Source: Bacillus sp. NTK074B
GTDB taxonomy: Bacteria; Bacillota; Bacilli; Bacillales; Bacillaceae_B
Direction of reading: 5' to 3'
NCBI RefSeq assembly: GCF_017303375.1
Contig: NZ_JAFKOH010000011.1
Coordinates: 86,169-150,168 of the forward strand
Length of the DNA: 64,000 nt
This document shows, piece after piece, positions 32,083-41,094 of the stretch (positions are counted from its first letter, which is position 1; each line of letters begins with the position of its first letter). The translations under genes and the position numbers were made by a program. Under the pieces are notes generated by a model. That model did not search any database. It was not told where the DNA came from and worked only from the letters and a program-made list of their open reading frames with translations.

Positions 32083-32544
32083 TCAGAAATTATAATTCCA
32101 TAGAACTCTCCACTCCCCCTCTTCCATGGCAACATAGCATGTTTGAGTGATTGTCAACTCACCGAATTCACTGTCGAAAAATAAATCCACTTCCGCTTTT
32201 CTGACATCGTCAAACTGAAGTCCCTCATGATTAAACGTAAATTCCTTTTCTTTTTCAATACTGCCGATGTCTACTTCAAACTCATCCACCCCCATATGGC
32301 CCATGAATACGTGGTTCTTGGTTTGGATGTAGGAAGCTTTGGGGAATTTATTTTTCATCTCCGAGTGAAAGAGCTCCCAGGCGTTACCGAAATCACCGTC
32401 TTTTTCATACCGGTAAAATTCATCGATCACTTCTTCCGGCGTGTCTGGTTCCTGTGTTGTCCCCAAAAGCATGAACAGTGCCACTATGGCTATCACAGCG
32501 ATCCCAACTCCGACTATTAGAGGAAACGGGCTTTTCCTTCTCAT
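32083..32544 (-). CDS. Membrane-anchored extracytoplasmic protein, unknown
   Basis: A 153-residue protein with one N-terminal membrane segment (FPLIVGVGIAVIAIVALFML, residues ~6-25) and an outside domain of about 125 residues. The domain pattern (PEEVIDEFYRYEKDGDFGNA near 37-56, ending EGEWRVLWNYNF) resembles NTF2-like or DUF4878 domains found in Bacillus envelope proteins. The first residues are basic (MRRKSPF). The ATG at 32544 has AGGGG 10 nt upstream; one seven codons earlier overlaps that site. No partner is suggested by the neighbours. Confidence 0.7.
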   Translation of the reverse strand: MRRKSPFPLIVGVGIAVIAIVALFMLLGTTQEPDTPEEVIDEFYRYEKDGDFGNAWELFHSEMKNKFPKASYIQTKNHVFMGHMGVDEFEVDIGSIEKEKEFTFNHEGLQFDDVRKAEVDLFFDSEFGELTITQTCYVAMEEGEWRVLWNYNF

Positions 32545-32633
32545 ACTTCCATCACCCCTCATCACTAATCATTCTTATGAAGGACATGCAGAATGTATGA
32601 AAAAAAACTTCATCAGGTAAAAATTCGTGGAGT

Positions 32634-33542
32634 TCAATTATGTGAATTAAAATCAGATCCTAATTTACTGGAAATATCAACGCGCTTTTTTTGAAGGTAT
32701 TGACGATAGCGATTATCTTCATACATATCAAAAATCAGGACGGACTTATCAATGTAGGATAAGGCTTTTTCAAGTTCACCCTGCAATTCATAATTATAGC
32801 CTGCATGATAATAGAGCTCACCTAAACCAAATAAGTGTTCCTCCTCAAGGCACCATTTTATTGCTTGATTGCAGTAACGGTTTGATTCTTCGTACTTCCC
32901 TACCCTGGTTAATGTTCGGGCAAAATTGTAAAGCAACCTAGTTTTGATAGATTTATCATGTAGCTGTGCACTGGACTGTATCGAGGACTGTACTTTTTCA
33001 TACAGGTTTAATGACAATTCGAGATTCCCTCTTCCAAACTCAAAAGCCCCTAGGGTCATATGTATTTCTATTTCTCTCTCTGAAAGTGCCCGCTTATTAT
33101 TTAAAGTGAGTAATAGTGCCTCTTCTAGAAGAGCCACCCCTGCCTCTTTATCTTTTTCAATTTCAAATATATAAATACTTTTATGCCAGTATAGCAATTG
33201 CAGATTGGATTCATCTCGAAAAAAGAGGGGGTTTTTTTCTTCTACTCTTACCATTCCAATCATCTCGTCATACATTAACCTTACTCTGAAGTGCCTTAGT
33301 TGATGTTCGACTTCTTTTACATAATCCAGACGTGGAGTTGTTCCTATTTCAAAGAAGTAGTTCACATCTACTCCCAGTTTCTCGGAAATTTGATAAAGAG
33401 CAGTGGCGCTGGGATATATATCCCCTTTTTCAATTCGGCTTACTAACGCCTGAGTACAGATACCATCAGCTAAATCACCTTGGGTTAATCCAACCCCTTT
33501 TCGTAACTCTTTAATTTTCTTACCAATAATTGAATAATCCAA
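32634..33542 (-). CDS. XRE-family regulator with TPR domain (copy 1)
   Basis: A 302-residue protein starting with TTG at 33542 after AGGAGGTGGAGGT. The N-terminal helix-turn-helix (residues ~5-60) contains GLTQGDLADGICTQALVSRI. The rest consists of helical TPR-like repeats (for example TLTRVGKYEESNRYCNQAIK). This architecture is that of RNPP-type peptide-responsive regulators (PlcR, NprR, Rgg), but no signalling-peptide gene is visible next to it. It is about 55 % identical by eye to the regulator encoded just upstream, so the two arose by tandem duplication. Confidence 0.82.
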   Translation of the reverse strand: MDYSIIGKKIKELRKGVGLTQGDLADGICTQALVSRIEKGDIYPSATALYQISEKLGVDVNYFFEIGTTPRLDYVKEVEHQLRHFRVRLMYDEMIGMVRVEEKNPLFFRDESNLQLLYWHKSIYIFEIEKDKEAGVALLEEALLLTLNNKRALSEREIEIHMTLGAFEFGRGNLELSLNLYEKVQSSIQSSAQLHDKSIKTRLLYNFARTLTRVGKYEESNRYCNQAIKWCLEEEHLFGLGELYYHAGYNYELQGELEKALSYIDKSVLIFDMYEDNRYRQYLQKKRVDISSKLGSDFNSHN

Positions 33543-33664
33543 ACCTCCACCTCCTATACATATTAATATCTTTATATTTTTCAAGAAAAAAAGCTTATAC
33601 AATAGATTAAACCAAATTTATTCTAGCTTATTAACCGAGAACCCTACTACATAAAATTCCTCGG

Positions 33665-33740
33665 TATGATTTAATATATGTAACGACAAATTACAATACC
33701 TTTTGATAGTACTTCTCCTAGTGGGAAGTGCTCTTTTTTT
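33665..33740 (+). ncRNA. Possible small RNA, copy A of a duplicated 76-bp element
   Basis: The plus strand has a -10-like TATGAT, then about 45 nt, then a hairpin (ACTTCTCC-TAGT-GGGAAGT) and seven T. The same layout, about 88 % identical, is found at 34760-34835; changes in the stem keep pairing. It lies upstream of copy 1 and overlaps the 3' end of copy 2 in antisense. It could instead be a minus-strand promoter plus terminator. Confidence 0.4.
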
Positions 33741-34632
33741 GGCTATTTGCCTTACTCCCATCTATAAGTTTCTCCAACTTCCCTTTAATAAATTGCACAA
33801 ACTCTTCATTGTTTTGTATATCAAAAAAAGCGGCTGCCTTTTCATAATAGGGTATCGCTTCCTTAACATTCCCCATAAGCTCAAGATTATATCCAAGATG
33901 GTAATGGAGTTGAGCAAAGCCATACATATGCTCTTCTTTGATAATCCACTTTATGGCTCTGTTACAATAATGAATGGACTCCTCATAATTTCCAACTCTT
34001 GTATATACTCTTGCGAAGTTGTATAAAAGTCTTGTATAGATTGATTTATCTTGTAACCAATCTGTTTTAGACAATGCATGCCTTACTTTAGTGTAATACT
34101 CAAGTGATTTTTGATAGTTTTCATTACTGAATTCAAATGCCCCTAATGTAAGGAGAATCTCCAATTCCCTTTCTGACAAAGCTTTCTTAGGAGTAGCAGT
34201 CAATTCAAATGCCTTATGTAAAAGCTCAAAAGCTGCTTCCTGATCTTTTACTATCTCAAATTGATAAATTCCCTTATGCCAACCAAGGAGTTGAGCATTC
34301 TCATCATCCTTGAATAAGGGATTATTTTCTTCATTTCTAACCATTTCCATCATTTCTGCATACTGGTGTTTAATACGTAATTTACGGAGTTGCCTCTCTA
34401 CTTCTTTAACGTAATCAAGGCGGGGAGTCTTTCCGATTTCAAAGAAATAGTTTACATCTACCCCAAGTTTTGTAGAAATTTGATAAAGGGCAGTAGCACT
34501 CGGATAGATATCGCCTTTCTCCATTCTACTTATTAAAGCCTGAGTACAGATGCCATCCGCTAATTCACCTTGAGTCAATCCGATAACCTTCCTCAATTCT
34601 CTTATTTTAGTTCCGATAATCGAGTAATCCAT
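33718..34632 (-). CDS. XRE-family regulator with TPR domain (copy 2)
   Basis: A 304-residue protein with the same plan as the next gene: a helix-turn-helix at residues ~5-60 (GLTQGELADGICTQALISRM) and TPR-like helices to the end. The ATG at 34632 aligns with the TTG start of copy 1 (MDYSIIG against LDYSIIG); its ribosome site is poor (GGCGGG). The last codons are encoded by the complement of a plus-strand terminator. Target genes are unknown. Tandem regulators of this kind are often separate peptide-sensing systems; that remains an inference here. Confidence 0.82.
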   Translation of the reverse strand: MDYSIIGTKIRELRKVIGLTQGELADGICTQALISRMEKGDIYPSATALYQISTKLGVDVNYFFEIGKTPRLDYVKEVERQLRKLRIKHQYAEMMEMVRNEENNPLFKDDENAQLLGWHKGIYQFEIVKDQEAAFELLHKAFELTATPKKALSERELEILLTLGAFEFSNENYQKSLEYYTKVRHALSKTDWLQDKSIYTRLLYNFARVYTRVGNYEESIHYCNRAIKWIIKEEHMYGFAQLHYHLGYNLELMGNVKEAIPYYEKAAAFFDIQNNEEFVQFIKGKLEKLIDGSKANSQKKSTSH

Positions 34633-34759
34633 ACTGCAACACCCGCCCTGCAAAATATTAATATATTTATATATTATCAGAATTTATGTAATTTCCTTAG
34701 GAAAAACTGCATATTTCTTCTTAAAAAGCCTCACACCGACAATACATACATATCACATC

Positions 34760-34835
34760 TATGATTTAATATAAATAACGACAAATTACAATACCTTTAG
34801 ACGGCACTTCTCCTTATGGGAAGTGCTCTTTTTTT
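34760..34835 (+). ncRNA. Possible small RNA, copy B of a duplicated 76-bp element
   Basis: As copy A: TATGAT, a conserved stretch (TAACGACAAATTACAATACC) and the hairpin GCACTTCTCC-TTAT-GGGAAGTGC with seven T, upstream of and divergent from regulator copy 2. A GAGGGACGGACCTC repeat follows immediately. Confidence 0.4.
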
Positions 34836-34849
34836 GAGGGACGGACCTC
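34836..34849 (+). repeat. Single GAGGGACGGACCTC repeat after the VOC gene
   Basis: A full forward copy between a plus-strand terminator and the VOC stop codon. Confidence 0.8.
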
Positions 34850-34853
34850 AAAA

Positions 34854-35240
34854 CTACCTTTCGTATATTTCCAATGGAAGTCCATCGGGATCTTCAAAAA
34901 AGGTGAACTGTTTATGGGTATAAGGATCTATCCTTATTTCTTCAGTTATAATGCCTCTTTCATTCAGCTCCTCCACGGTCGCCTCAAGATCATCCACTTC
35001 AAAAGCTAAATGACGCAGTCCTTGCGCTTCAGGATAACTCGGCCTTTCAGGCGCCTCAGGGAACGAAAAGAGTTCGAGAATATATTCTCCATTTAACGTA
35101 AGGTCGAGCTTATAAGAATTTCTTACTTCCCTGTAAATCTCCTGCTTTACCCCGAATCCAAGTATATTCACGTAAAAGTCCTTAGATGTCGCAAAGTCCG
35201 AGCAAATGATCGCGATGTGGTGGATTTTTTTGAAATTCAC
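34854..35240 (-). CDS. VOC family (glyoxalase-like) protein
   Basis: A 128-residue vicinal-oxygen-chelate protein. It starts KKIHHIAIICSDFATSKDFY (first metal histidine near residue 8) and has YILELFSFP, LRHLAFEVDDL (second histidine) and DPDGLPLEIYE (final glutamate). It is close in pattern to the GloA2/YaeR group of putative lactoylglutathione lyases. The substrate is unknown; a role in aldehyde detoxification is a family guess. The ATG has GGAGATTGTCTCGTG upstream. A dispersed repeat lies just after its stop. Confidence 0.85.
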   Translation of the reverse strand: MNFKKIHHIAIICSDFATSKDFYVNILGFGVKQEIYREVRNSYKLDLTLNGEYILELFSFPEAPERPSYPEAQGLRHLAFEVDDLEATVEELNERGIITEEIRIDPYTHKQFTFFEDPDGLPLEIYER

Positions 35241-35278
35241 GAGACAATCTCCTCTCTATCTATATCGTTATCATACCA

Positions 35279-36025
35279 TTAGGCTATAAAACGGCATTTA
35301 GGAAAGCTGCTGCACCCTCTAAATGATCCTTTTCCGTCCTTGCGATGACGAACCACCAATGGGTTCCCACACTTAGGGCAAACCCCTGAGCTCACTAACC
35401 TCTTCTTATTCTGCTGATCTATCCTGACTTGGTTACTATGGAATTGGGCTGCCCTCTTATCTACTATATTCCTTGTGTTCAGCCGTTCAGAAATCCCCTT
35501 TATTTGAAATTGGGTAAGGACGGACTCCTCATGCTTCTCTATGATTTTTACTAGTTGATTGGAATGGATAACAAATGATTGAGGAGAAGAGATATCCATT
35601 TTCTTAAGTGTTGCTTTGGGATCAAAGGCAATCACAGAATAATAAGGAGGTTGAACCTGATGTCCAATCAATTTCTCAATGGCCTTAATATGTCCATAAT
35701 TCTGGTGAAGGGGATTATAAAACGTTTGCTTACGCTTATAAATGATCTGGGTCCACTTCTTGCTTTTTTCGCTCCCGTAAATCCAGCCCTGATAGTTTTT
35801 TGTTTCTATTACAAATATACCAGCCTTGGAAAGAACCACATGATCAATTTGCGTGGTTTTACCATTTTCTGAAGGAATCAAGATATCATGTAAGACAACA
35901 AATTGATCCGGGTTCAGTTTGCTCAGATAGTACTTAACTTTTCTTTCTCCAATTTTCCCTTTATAGGCTGGTGATGAAGCAAGGATTGCCAGCACCAGCA
36001 TAAGTATCAATATAAGATAACTCAT
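35279..36025 (-). CDS. NERD-domain protein with C-terminal zinc finger
   Basis: A 248-residue protein. An N-terminal membrane segment (YLILILMLVLAILASS, residues 3-18) is followed by a nuclease-related (NERD) domain (~25-140) with GERKVKYYLSKL, QIDHVVLSKAGIFVIETKNY and GWIYGS, including the D-E-K pattern of restriction-like nucleases. The end is a topoisomerase-type C4 zinc finger (CPKCGNPLVVRHR...FRGCSSFPKCRF). It may act on DNA at the membrane, but the role is unknown. The ribosome site (AAGGAGTTCTATGAGCTA) is acceptable. Confidence 0.85.
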   Translation of the reverse strand: MSYLILILMLVLAILASSPAYKGKIGERKVKYYLSKLNPDQFVVLHDILIPSENGKTTQIDHVVLSKAGIFVIETKNYQGWIYGSEKSKKWTQIIYKRKQTFYNPLHQNYGHIKAIEKLIGHQVQPPYYSVIAFDPKATLKKMDISSPQSFVIHSNQLVKIIEKHEESVLTQFQIKGISERLNTRNIVDKRAAQFHSNQVRIDQQNKKRLVSSGVCPKCGNPLVVRHRKDGKGSFRGCSSFPKCRFIA

Positions 36026-36108
36026 TAGCTCATAGAACTCCTTGTGGTATAATTATACAATTTTAATCTTACCACAATAACCAGGACTATTTACCTTGTA
36101 TTCATGCT

Positions 36109-36141
36109 AAAAAAAGAAGCAGCCCAAAGACTGCTTCTTCA
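36109..36141 (-). terminator. Terminator of ppaC
   Basis: GAAGCAG and CTGCTTC pair around TCTTTGGG, followed by seven T on the minus strand. Confidence 0.88.
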
Positions 36142-36148
36142 CCTAACT

Positions 36149-37075
36149 TCATTTCATCGCATCCGTCAACACAGGTACGATCTGCTTCTTACGGGATACC
36201 ACGCCTTTTAATAGAGCCGTGTTATTTTGAAGAGATACATTGAACGCCTTCTCCACTTCACCCGCTTTGCTTCCGAGGGCAAGTGCCATCGAGTCGTTTT
36301 CTAAGATGTCTGTAACAACTAGAAGGAAAAGATCCAATCCTTTTTCCTTGATCATCGTTTCCATGGCCGCTTCCACTTCCGACTGACGTCCGAATACGTC
36401 ATTCGTGTCCACAACATTGATTTGCGCCACTTCCACTTTTGCATGACCCATGGAGAATTCTTTCGCATCAAGGGTCACAAGTTCTGCGACTGATTTCGTG
36501 CTCATGTTCGCGCCGGCCTTCAGCATTTCCAAGCCGTATACTTGTGGGTCAACTCCTGCAATTTCAGCCAGTTCGTTAGCAGCTGTAACGTCTTCGTCCG
36601 TGCATGTTGGAGATTTAAATAATAGAGAATCCGAGATAATCGCTGAAAGCATTAGTCCAGCCATTTCCTTCGTAACCTCTACTCCTCTTTCCTTGTAGAT
36701 CTTGTTTAAGATCGTTGCCGTACAACCAACCGGCTCAGCACGGTAGTACAGGGGATCAGCCGTTTCAAAGTTCGCGATGCGATGGTGATCGATAACTTCA
36801 AGAACGCGTACTTCCTCGATATCCTCGGCGCTTTGCTGGCGCTCGTTGTGGTCAACCAGGATTACTGTATCCGTCTCAGCCGCAACCTTTTCCACTAAGC
36901 GTGGTGCATCGACTTTAAAGTAATCAAGGGCATACTGTGTTTCACCGTTTACTTCACCTAGACGAACCGGCTCCACGTCCATCCCGATTTTTGTTTTCAA
37001 ATCAGCATAAACCAGTGCCGATGTGATCGTATCTGTGTCCGGGTTTTTGTGGCCGAAAATTAGTGTTTTACTCAT
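36149..37075 (-). CDS. ppaC: Manganese-dependent inorganic pyrophosphatase
   Basis: A 308-residue family II (DHH) pyrophosphatase that splits pyrophosphate in the cytosol to drive biosynthesis. Metal motifs are [11 protein letters not shown] (residues 6-16), LVDHNE (~73-78) and the DHH motif [10 protein letters not shown] (~95-104). The C-terminal DHHA2 domain ends with [13 protein letters not shown], containing the SRKKQ substrate-binding motif. The ATG has AGGAGAATGATCA upstream. It is a single-gene unit with its own terminator. Confidence 0.95.
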   Translation of the reverse strand: MSKTLIFGHKNPDTDTITSALVYADLKTKIGMDVEPVRLGEVNGETQYALDYFKVDAPRLVEKVAAETDTVILVDHNERQQSAEDIEEVRVLEVIDHHRIANFETADPLYYRAEPVGCTATILNKIYKERGVEVTKEMAGLMLSAIISDSLLFKSPTCTDEDVTAANELAEIAGVDPQVYGLEMLKAGANMSTKSVAELVTLDAKEFSMGHAKVEVAQINVVDTNDVFGRQSEVEAAMETMIKEKGLDLFLLVVTDILENDSMALALGSKAGEVEKAFNVSLQNNTALLKGVVSRKKQIVPVLTDAMK

Positions 37076-37248
37076 TGATCATTCTCCTAACTCTATGTAA
37101 TGTGTTACGTTGATTTCTCTCTTTACATTTTCTTATATTACCATATATAGAAGCAAAACCGTATGTTTGGGGAAGATTTTTTCAGTGATTGTGAAGGTAA
37201 TATTCCCAGATTCTGTGTTAGAATAAGTTGTAGGAGGTGAAAAATAAT

Positions 37249-37488
37249 ATGGTTCAGATTTTACAAGCCATAAGAGAACTTCAAGGACAAATGACTCGTT
37301 TTGAAAACAACATGAACGAGCGAATGACAAAGATCGAAAACCTCATGGACAAGCTCGAATCCAGAATGATCGTACTCGAAGAAAATCAGCAGGACACTCA
37401 GGATAGCATGACGATTTTTGTAAAGGAAAACTGGGATCATAAAAGAGAACTTCATAAAGTGAAGCGGCGGGTGGGGATGGAGCCGTAA
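37249..37488 (+). CDS. Small coiled-coil protein, unknown
   Basis: A 79-residue, highly charged helical protein: MVQILQAIRELQGQMTRFEN, then NMNERMTKIENLMDKLESRM, predicted coiled coil over residues ~3-55. The ribosome site AGGAGG is 11 nt before the ATG at 37249. A GTG twelve bases earlier overlaps that site. Such short coiled-coil proteins are common in Bacillus with no assigned role. Confidence 0.7.
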   Translation: MVQILQAIRELQGQMTRFENNMNERMTKIENLMDKLESRMIVLEENQQDTQDSMTIFVKENWDHKRELHKVKRRVGMEP

Positions 37489-37518
37489 ATGACATTCGCA
37501 TTCTCCCACCTAGACCTT

Positions 37519-37805
37519 TTAAAATAACTTCATTTGCTCCTCTTGATCTTCCTCTTTGCCCTTAACTTTATATCCCAACGATTGATAGCCCTTTAACCTT
37601 TTTTCATACATCTTCTCAAGCATCGGAATATTGCAGTCGACATAATCATATACTTTCACGTCTTTTTTTGAGTGATAGGTACGATGAAGCCTTCCCACAT
37701 ACTGCTGCAAGGTCCCTTTCCAGGAAACAGGCATAGTTAAGAATAAAGTATCCAGGCGGGGATCGTCGAAGCCTTCTCCAATATATTTTCCTGTGGATAT
37801 GGTAC
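37519..37805 (-). pseudogene. C-terminal remnant of a DEAD/DEAH-box helicase
   Basis: The frame reads ISTGKYIGEGFDDPRLDTLF and LTMPVSWKGTLQQYVGRLHR (helicase motifs V and VI, with QYVGRLHR) and ends normally with a stop at 37519. All upstream parts (Walker A and B) are missing: the frame opens directly at the pbpC stop codon with no start or ribosome site of its own. It is the last ~95 residues of a superfamily 2 helicase, left after a deletion or rearrangement. It is unlikely to make a protein. Confidence 0.8.
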
Positions 37806-39812
37806 TTATTTCCAATTATCGTAGAATTTCTTCGCCACTTGAACGGTATGGGTGCTTCCACCCTCATCCTGTACATCTTCAAGGAGCATGGCGAGAACCA
37901 TGGACGGGTCATTCTGATCATAGGAAACGAACACTCCATTTTCCTTGCCTTTCGTTCCCTGCTCCGATTTGATCTCTGCCGTGCCGGTCTTACCGGCGAT
38001 CGCTTTACCTTCTACACTCGCTTTTCCGGCGATGCCTTCTGTGACCACTTTGCGGAAATTCGTTTTCATCATGTCTGCCTGTTCTTTTGAAAGCAGGTCT
38101 TTCTTCCACACTTTTTGTTCTTCATCCTTCAGGAGTTTTGGTTCCATCATGGTGCCATCGTTGATGATTCCGCCGTATGCACTTGCTATGTGAACGATAC
38201 TCATCAGCACTTCCCCTTGACCGAAAGCAGAATCGGCCAGCTGGACTTCTTTGGAGATTTCCCCGTCGTTTGAAACCTGTGATTTATAGATCGGGTAAGA
38301 CATAGGGATCTCTTCGCCAAAGCCGAAATCCTTCAAGCCAGCAATAAACGTCTCGGCACCCATATCGAGTCCGGCACGGGCAAAATAGATGTTATCCGAG
38401 AATTTAAGGGCGCTTTCCAGATCCACTTTGCTCTCATTGTCAAAAACACGGACCACTTTATAATTCCCCCAAGATTCATCCTTTTGCCACTTCTTCCCCT
38501 GGATATCATAGATTTTTTTTGGATCAAGCTTGCCGGATTTCAGGCCGACGGATGCTGTGATCCCCTTCATTGTTGATCCCGGTGAATAGGCAAGCTGGAA
38601 TCGGTTCCGAAGCGGTTTTTTCGGGTCGTCGGCAAGCTTCTTATATTTTTCTGCAGACATCCCTAATACGAATTCATTCGGATCATAGGCAGGGGTGCTC
38701 ACAAGGGAAAGCGCTTCTCCCGTTTGTGGATTGATGGCGGCTGCCGTTCCAGGCTCATCCTTCATTTGTGCGTATATCTTCTTTTGCATCTCGGCATCGA
38801 TGGTGAGTGTGACGTTCTTGCCATCTTGTACGGGCTGTTCCGCTACGGTGACGGTGTCCTCTGAATCTTGTTTCTTTAGATAAATACGCTGTCCGTCTTT
38901 GCCGCGGAGCTGATCTTCATAGACTTCCTCCGCACCGCTTAAGCCCATCAGTGATTGAGCAGTATAGCCTTTGTCTTTGAGTTTCTCTAACTTTTCTGCC
39001 GTAAGTTTACCAATATATCCGGTAAGGTGGGCAGTTGCTTCTCCGTAAGGGTATTCCCTTGCAGGTACGCGTTTCGAGTAGAGACCTCCGAGTTCTATGA
39101 CCTCTAGAGCTAAAGGTCTCTCGGATAAGGCAATCTTTTTAATCGGCACAAAAAATTCAGGTTTGACCCAGCTTTGGTCAAGCTTTCCCTGAATCGAATC
39201 GGCTGACAAATCCAGCAATTTTGCCAGGTTGTCTAAATCACTGTCATTAAACTCTTTCGGTACAATCCCGAGCTCAAAGGCCTCCCCGTTGACGGCAAGG
39301 GGCTGTTGATTCCGGTCGAGAATATCCCCGCGCTTTGCCGAGATGCTTTCCACTCCGACTTTATCATCCTTTTCCATTTCAGGCAGAATGAACGAAGGGT
39401 CCCAATCCACGAACCAGTTTTCATCGTCGTCCTTCTTTTCTTTTGTGAGGGTAATATCTTTTTCATACGAAACCTCACCAGCGAGGGTGTTATATGAAAT
39501 CGTCATGGGAAACTCTGCTTTCGACTTTTTGTCCCATTCCACTTCTTTTTCCGGCTTTTTAAAAGATACTTTGACATCCTTCACTTCCAGGTCTTTATAG
39601 ATATCTTTGTATTTTGTGACGAAATCTTCTTTTTTGAATGTTTCTTTCGTAGAGGAGTTCACATAGTCTGAGAACATTTTATCAAACTTCCCTTTATTCC
39701 AAAGATCCACGTATTCCTGCAGGCGATCATCCGGCTGGGCCTTTTCCTGACATCCTGCGAACAGTAGACTGAGAGCGACGAAGGTACAAAGCAGCATGGC
39801 TTTTTTGATCAT
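37806..39812 (-). CDS. pbpC: Penicillin-binding protein 3 (class B transpeptidase)
   Basis: A 668-residue lipoprotein-type PBP. It has a signal with lipobox LLFAGC (Cys21), an NTF2-like MecA_N domain (~27-145), a PBP dimerisation domain (~155-320) and a transpeptidase domain (~350-665). Active-site motifs are S413-TMK (SPGSTMKG), SDN (FSDNIYF) and KTG (AGKTGTAE). It cross-links peptidoglycan outside the membrane. The MecA_N class includes low-affinity PBPs such as PBP2a and B. subtilis PbpC, which has the same length as far as I recall. The ATG at 39812 (MIKKAMLLC) has AAGGGG 12 nt upstream; an ATG 14 codons earlier would spoil the signal peptide. Confidence 0.93.
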   Translation of the reverse strand: MIKKAMLLCTFVALSLLFAGCQEKAQPDDRLQEYVDLWNKGKFDKMFSDYVNSSTKETFKKEDFVTKYKDIYKDLEVKDVKVSFKKPEKEVEWDKKSKAEFPMTISYNTLAGEVSYEKDITLTKEKKDDDENWFVDWDPSFILPEMEKDDKVGVESISAKRGDILDRNQQPLAVNGEAFELGIVPKEFNDSDLDNLAKLLDLSADSIQGKLDQSWVKPEFFVPIKKIALSERPLALEVIELGGLYSKRVPAREYPYGEATAHLTGYIGKLTAEKLEKLKDKGYTAQSLMGLSGAEEVYEDQLRGKDGQRIYLKKQDSEDTVTVAEQPVQDGKNVTLTIDAEMQKKIYAQMKDEPGTAAAINPQTGEALSLVSTPAYDPNEFVLGMSAEKYKKLADDPKKPLRNRFQLAYSPGSTMKGITASVGLKSGKLDPKKIYDIQGKKWQKDESWGNYKVVRVFDNESKVDLESALKFSDNIYFARAGLDMGAETFIAGLKDFGFGEEIPMSYPIYKSQVSNDGEISKEVQLADSAFGQGEVLMSIVHIASAYGGIINDGTMMEPKLLKDEEQKVWKKDLLSKEQADMMKTNFRKVVTEGIAGKASVEGKAIAGKTGTAEIKSEQGTKGKENGVFVSYDQNDPSMVLAMLLEDVQDEGGSTHTVQVAKKFYDNWK

Positions 39813-40070
39813 ATGTAGTGACAACCCCTTGATTATTTTTCTTCTTATATTCATTGTTTCAAATCGTATCCAGTTTTACAAATTTAATGTATTTATATTT
39901 TTTGGTTTAAAACCAATTTCCACCACCATTTCCTCACAATCCCCAGCATTTCTCCCCCACACATGATGCAATTTCATGAAAATTTGTTATAATAGTACAT
40001 CGTAAGAGTAATAAGGAACTGAATCCTAAGATTATATCTTGCAAATATAAATCGATAGGTGGAAATAAAC

Positions 40071-41036
40071 ATGAAAGATTATCGAGTACTACTGTATTAC
40101 AACTATGTTGACATCGAGAACCCGGAGGAAGTCACTGCCCAGCACAAACAACTGTGCTCGGACCTTGGCCTGATGGGACGTATCCTGATTTCATCTGAAG
40201 GAATCAATGGAACATGCTCCGGAACGATCGAGCAGACGGATGCCTATATGAAAGCAATGAGACAGGATCCACACTTCAAAGATACGGTGTTTAAAATTGA
40301 CGAAGCAGACGAGCATGCATTCAAGAAATTGAAAGTCAAGCACCGTCCAGAGCTTGTCACTCTTCGTCTAGAAGATGACGTGAATCCAAATGAGCTTACA
40401 GGTGAGTACCTTGATCCAAAGGATTTCTTTGAACAAATCCAGCAGGAAGATACGATTCTTCTGGATGCACGTAATGATTATGAATATGAATTGGGACACT
40501 TCAGAGGAGCTGTGAAGCCGGATATCAAGAACTTCCGTGATCTTCCGAACTGGGTCCGGGATAATAAAGATTTACTTGAAGGCAAGAAAATCATCACGTA
40601 TTGTACGGGTGGTATCCGCTGTGAAAAATTCTCAGGGTGGTTAGTAAAAGAAGGCTTTGAGAATGTTGCACAATTGCACGGAGGTATCGCAACTTACGGT
40701 AAAGACCCTGAAGTAAAAGGGCAACTGTGGGACGGGCAGCTTTACGTATTCGACGAGCGCATCGGTGTTCCTGTCAACCAGACTGAACATGTCGTTGTTG
40801 GGAAAGACTTCTACACTGGAGAACCTTGTGAACGCTACGTAAACTGCGCACACCCGCCATGTAACCGCAAAATCCTCTGCTCAGAAGAAAATGAGCATAA
40901 ATATATGAGAAGCTGCTCGGATGAGTGCCGCAAGAGCCCGGAGAACCGCTATGTGATGGAGCATGGTTTGACGGAGGAAGAAGTGGCTGAGCGTTTGGCA
41001 GTTATTGAGAGTGAGAAGGAAACGGCGAAGGTTTAA
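40071..41036 (+). CDS. trhO: tRNA uridine(34) hydroxylase (rhodanese family)
   Basis: A 321-residue protein matching YceA/YbfQ: an N-terminal acylphosphatase-like part ([20 protein letters not shown], then [16 protein letters not shown]), a rhodanese domain with the active-site cysteine in [17 protein letters not shown] near residues 178-194, and a C-terminal cysteine cluster ([18 protein letters not shown]). TrhO makes 5-hydroxyuridine at tRNA position 34. The ATG at 40071 has AGGTGG 9 nt upstream; a GTG four codons earlier overlaps that site. Confidence 0.93.
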   Translation: MKDYRVLLYYNYVDIENPEEVTAQHKQLCSDLGLMGRILISSEGINGTCSGTIEQTDAYMKAMRQDPHFKDTVFKIDEADEHAFKKLKVKHRPELVTLRLEDDVNPNELTGEYLDPKDFFEQIQQEDTILLDARNDYEYELGHFRGAVKPDIKNFRDLPNWVRDNKDLLEGKKIITYCTGGIRCEKFSGWLVKEGFENVAQLHGGIATYGKDPEVKGQLWDGQLYVFDERIGVPVNQTEHVVVGKDFYTGEPCERYVNCAHPPCNRKILCSEENEHKYMRSCSDECRKSPENRYVMEHGLTEEEVAERLAVIESEKETAKV

Positions 41037-41041
41037 TATAG

Positions 41042-41079
41042 AAAAAAGCACTGGCTAAGGAAACAGCCAGTGCTTTTTT
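41042..41079. terminator. Bidirectional terminator between trhO and the nucleotidase giant
   Basis: AAAAAAGCACTGGCT and AGCCAGTGCTTTTTT, separated by AAGGAAAC, form a long stem with an A tract before and a T tract after. It can serve both convergent genes. Confidence 0.93.
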
Positions 41080-41094
41080 AGTCCTTTTCCGGAA

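Noticed and set aside
32566..32633. 12-codon frame (MKFFFIHSACPS) after regulator copy 1, considered as a signalling peptide
   Set aside because: No ribosome site, no secretion signal and no counterpart after regulator copy 2.
37646..37939. 97-codon minus-strand frame overlapping the pbpC end
   Set aside because: It is an out-of-frame shadow of pbpC and of the helicase remnant.
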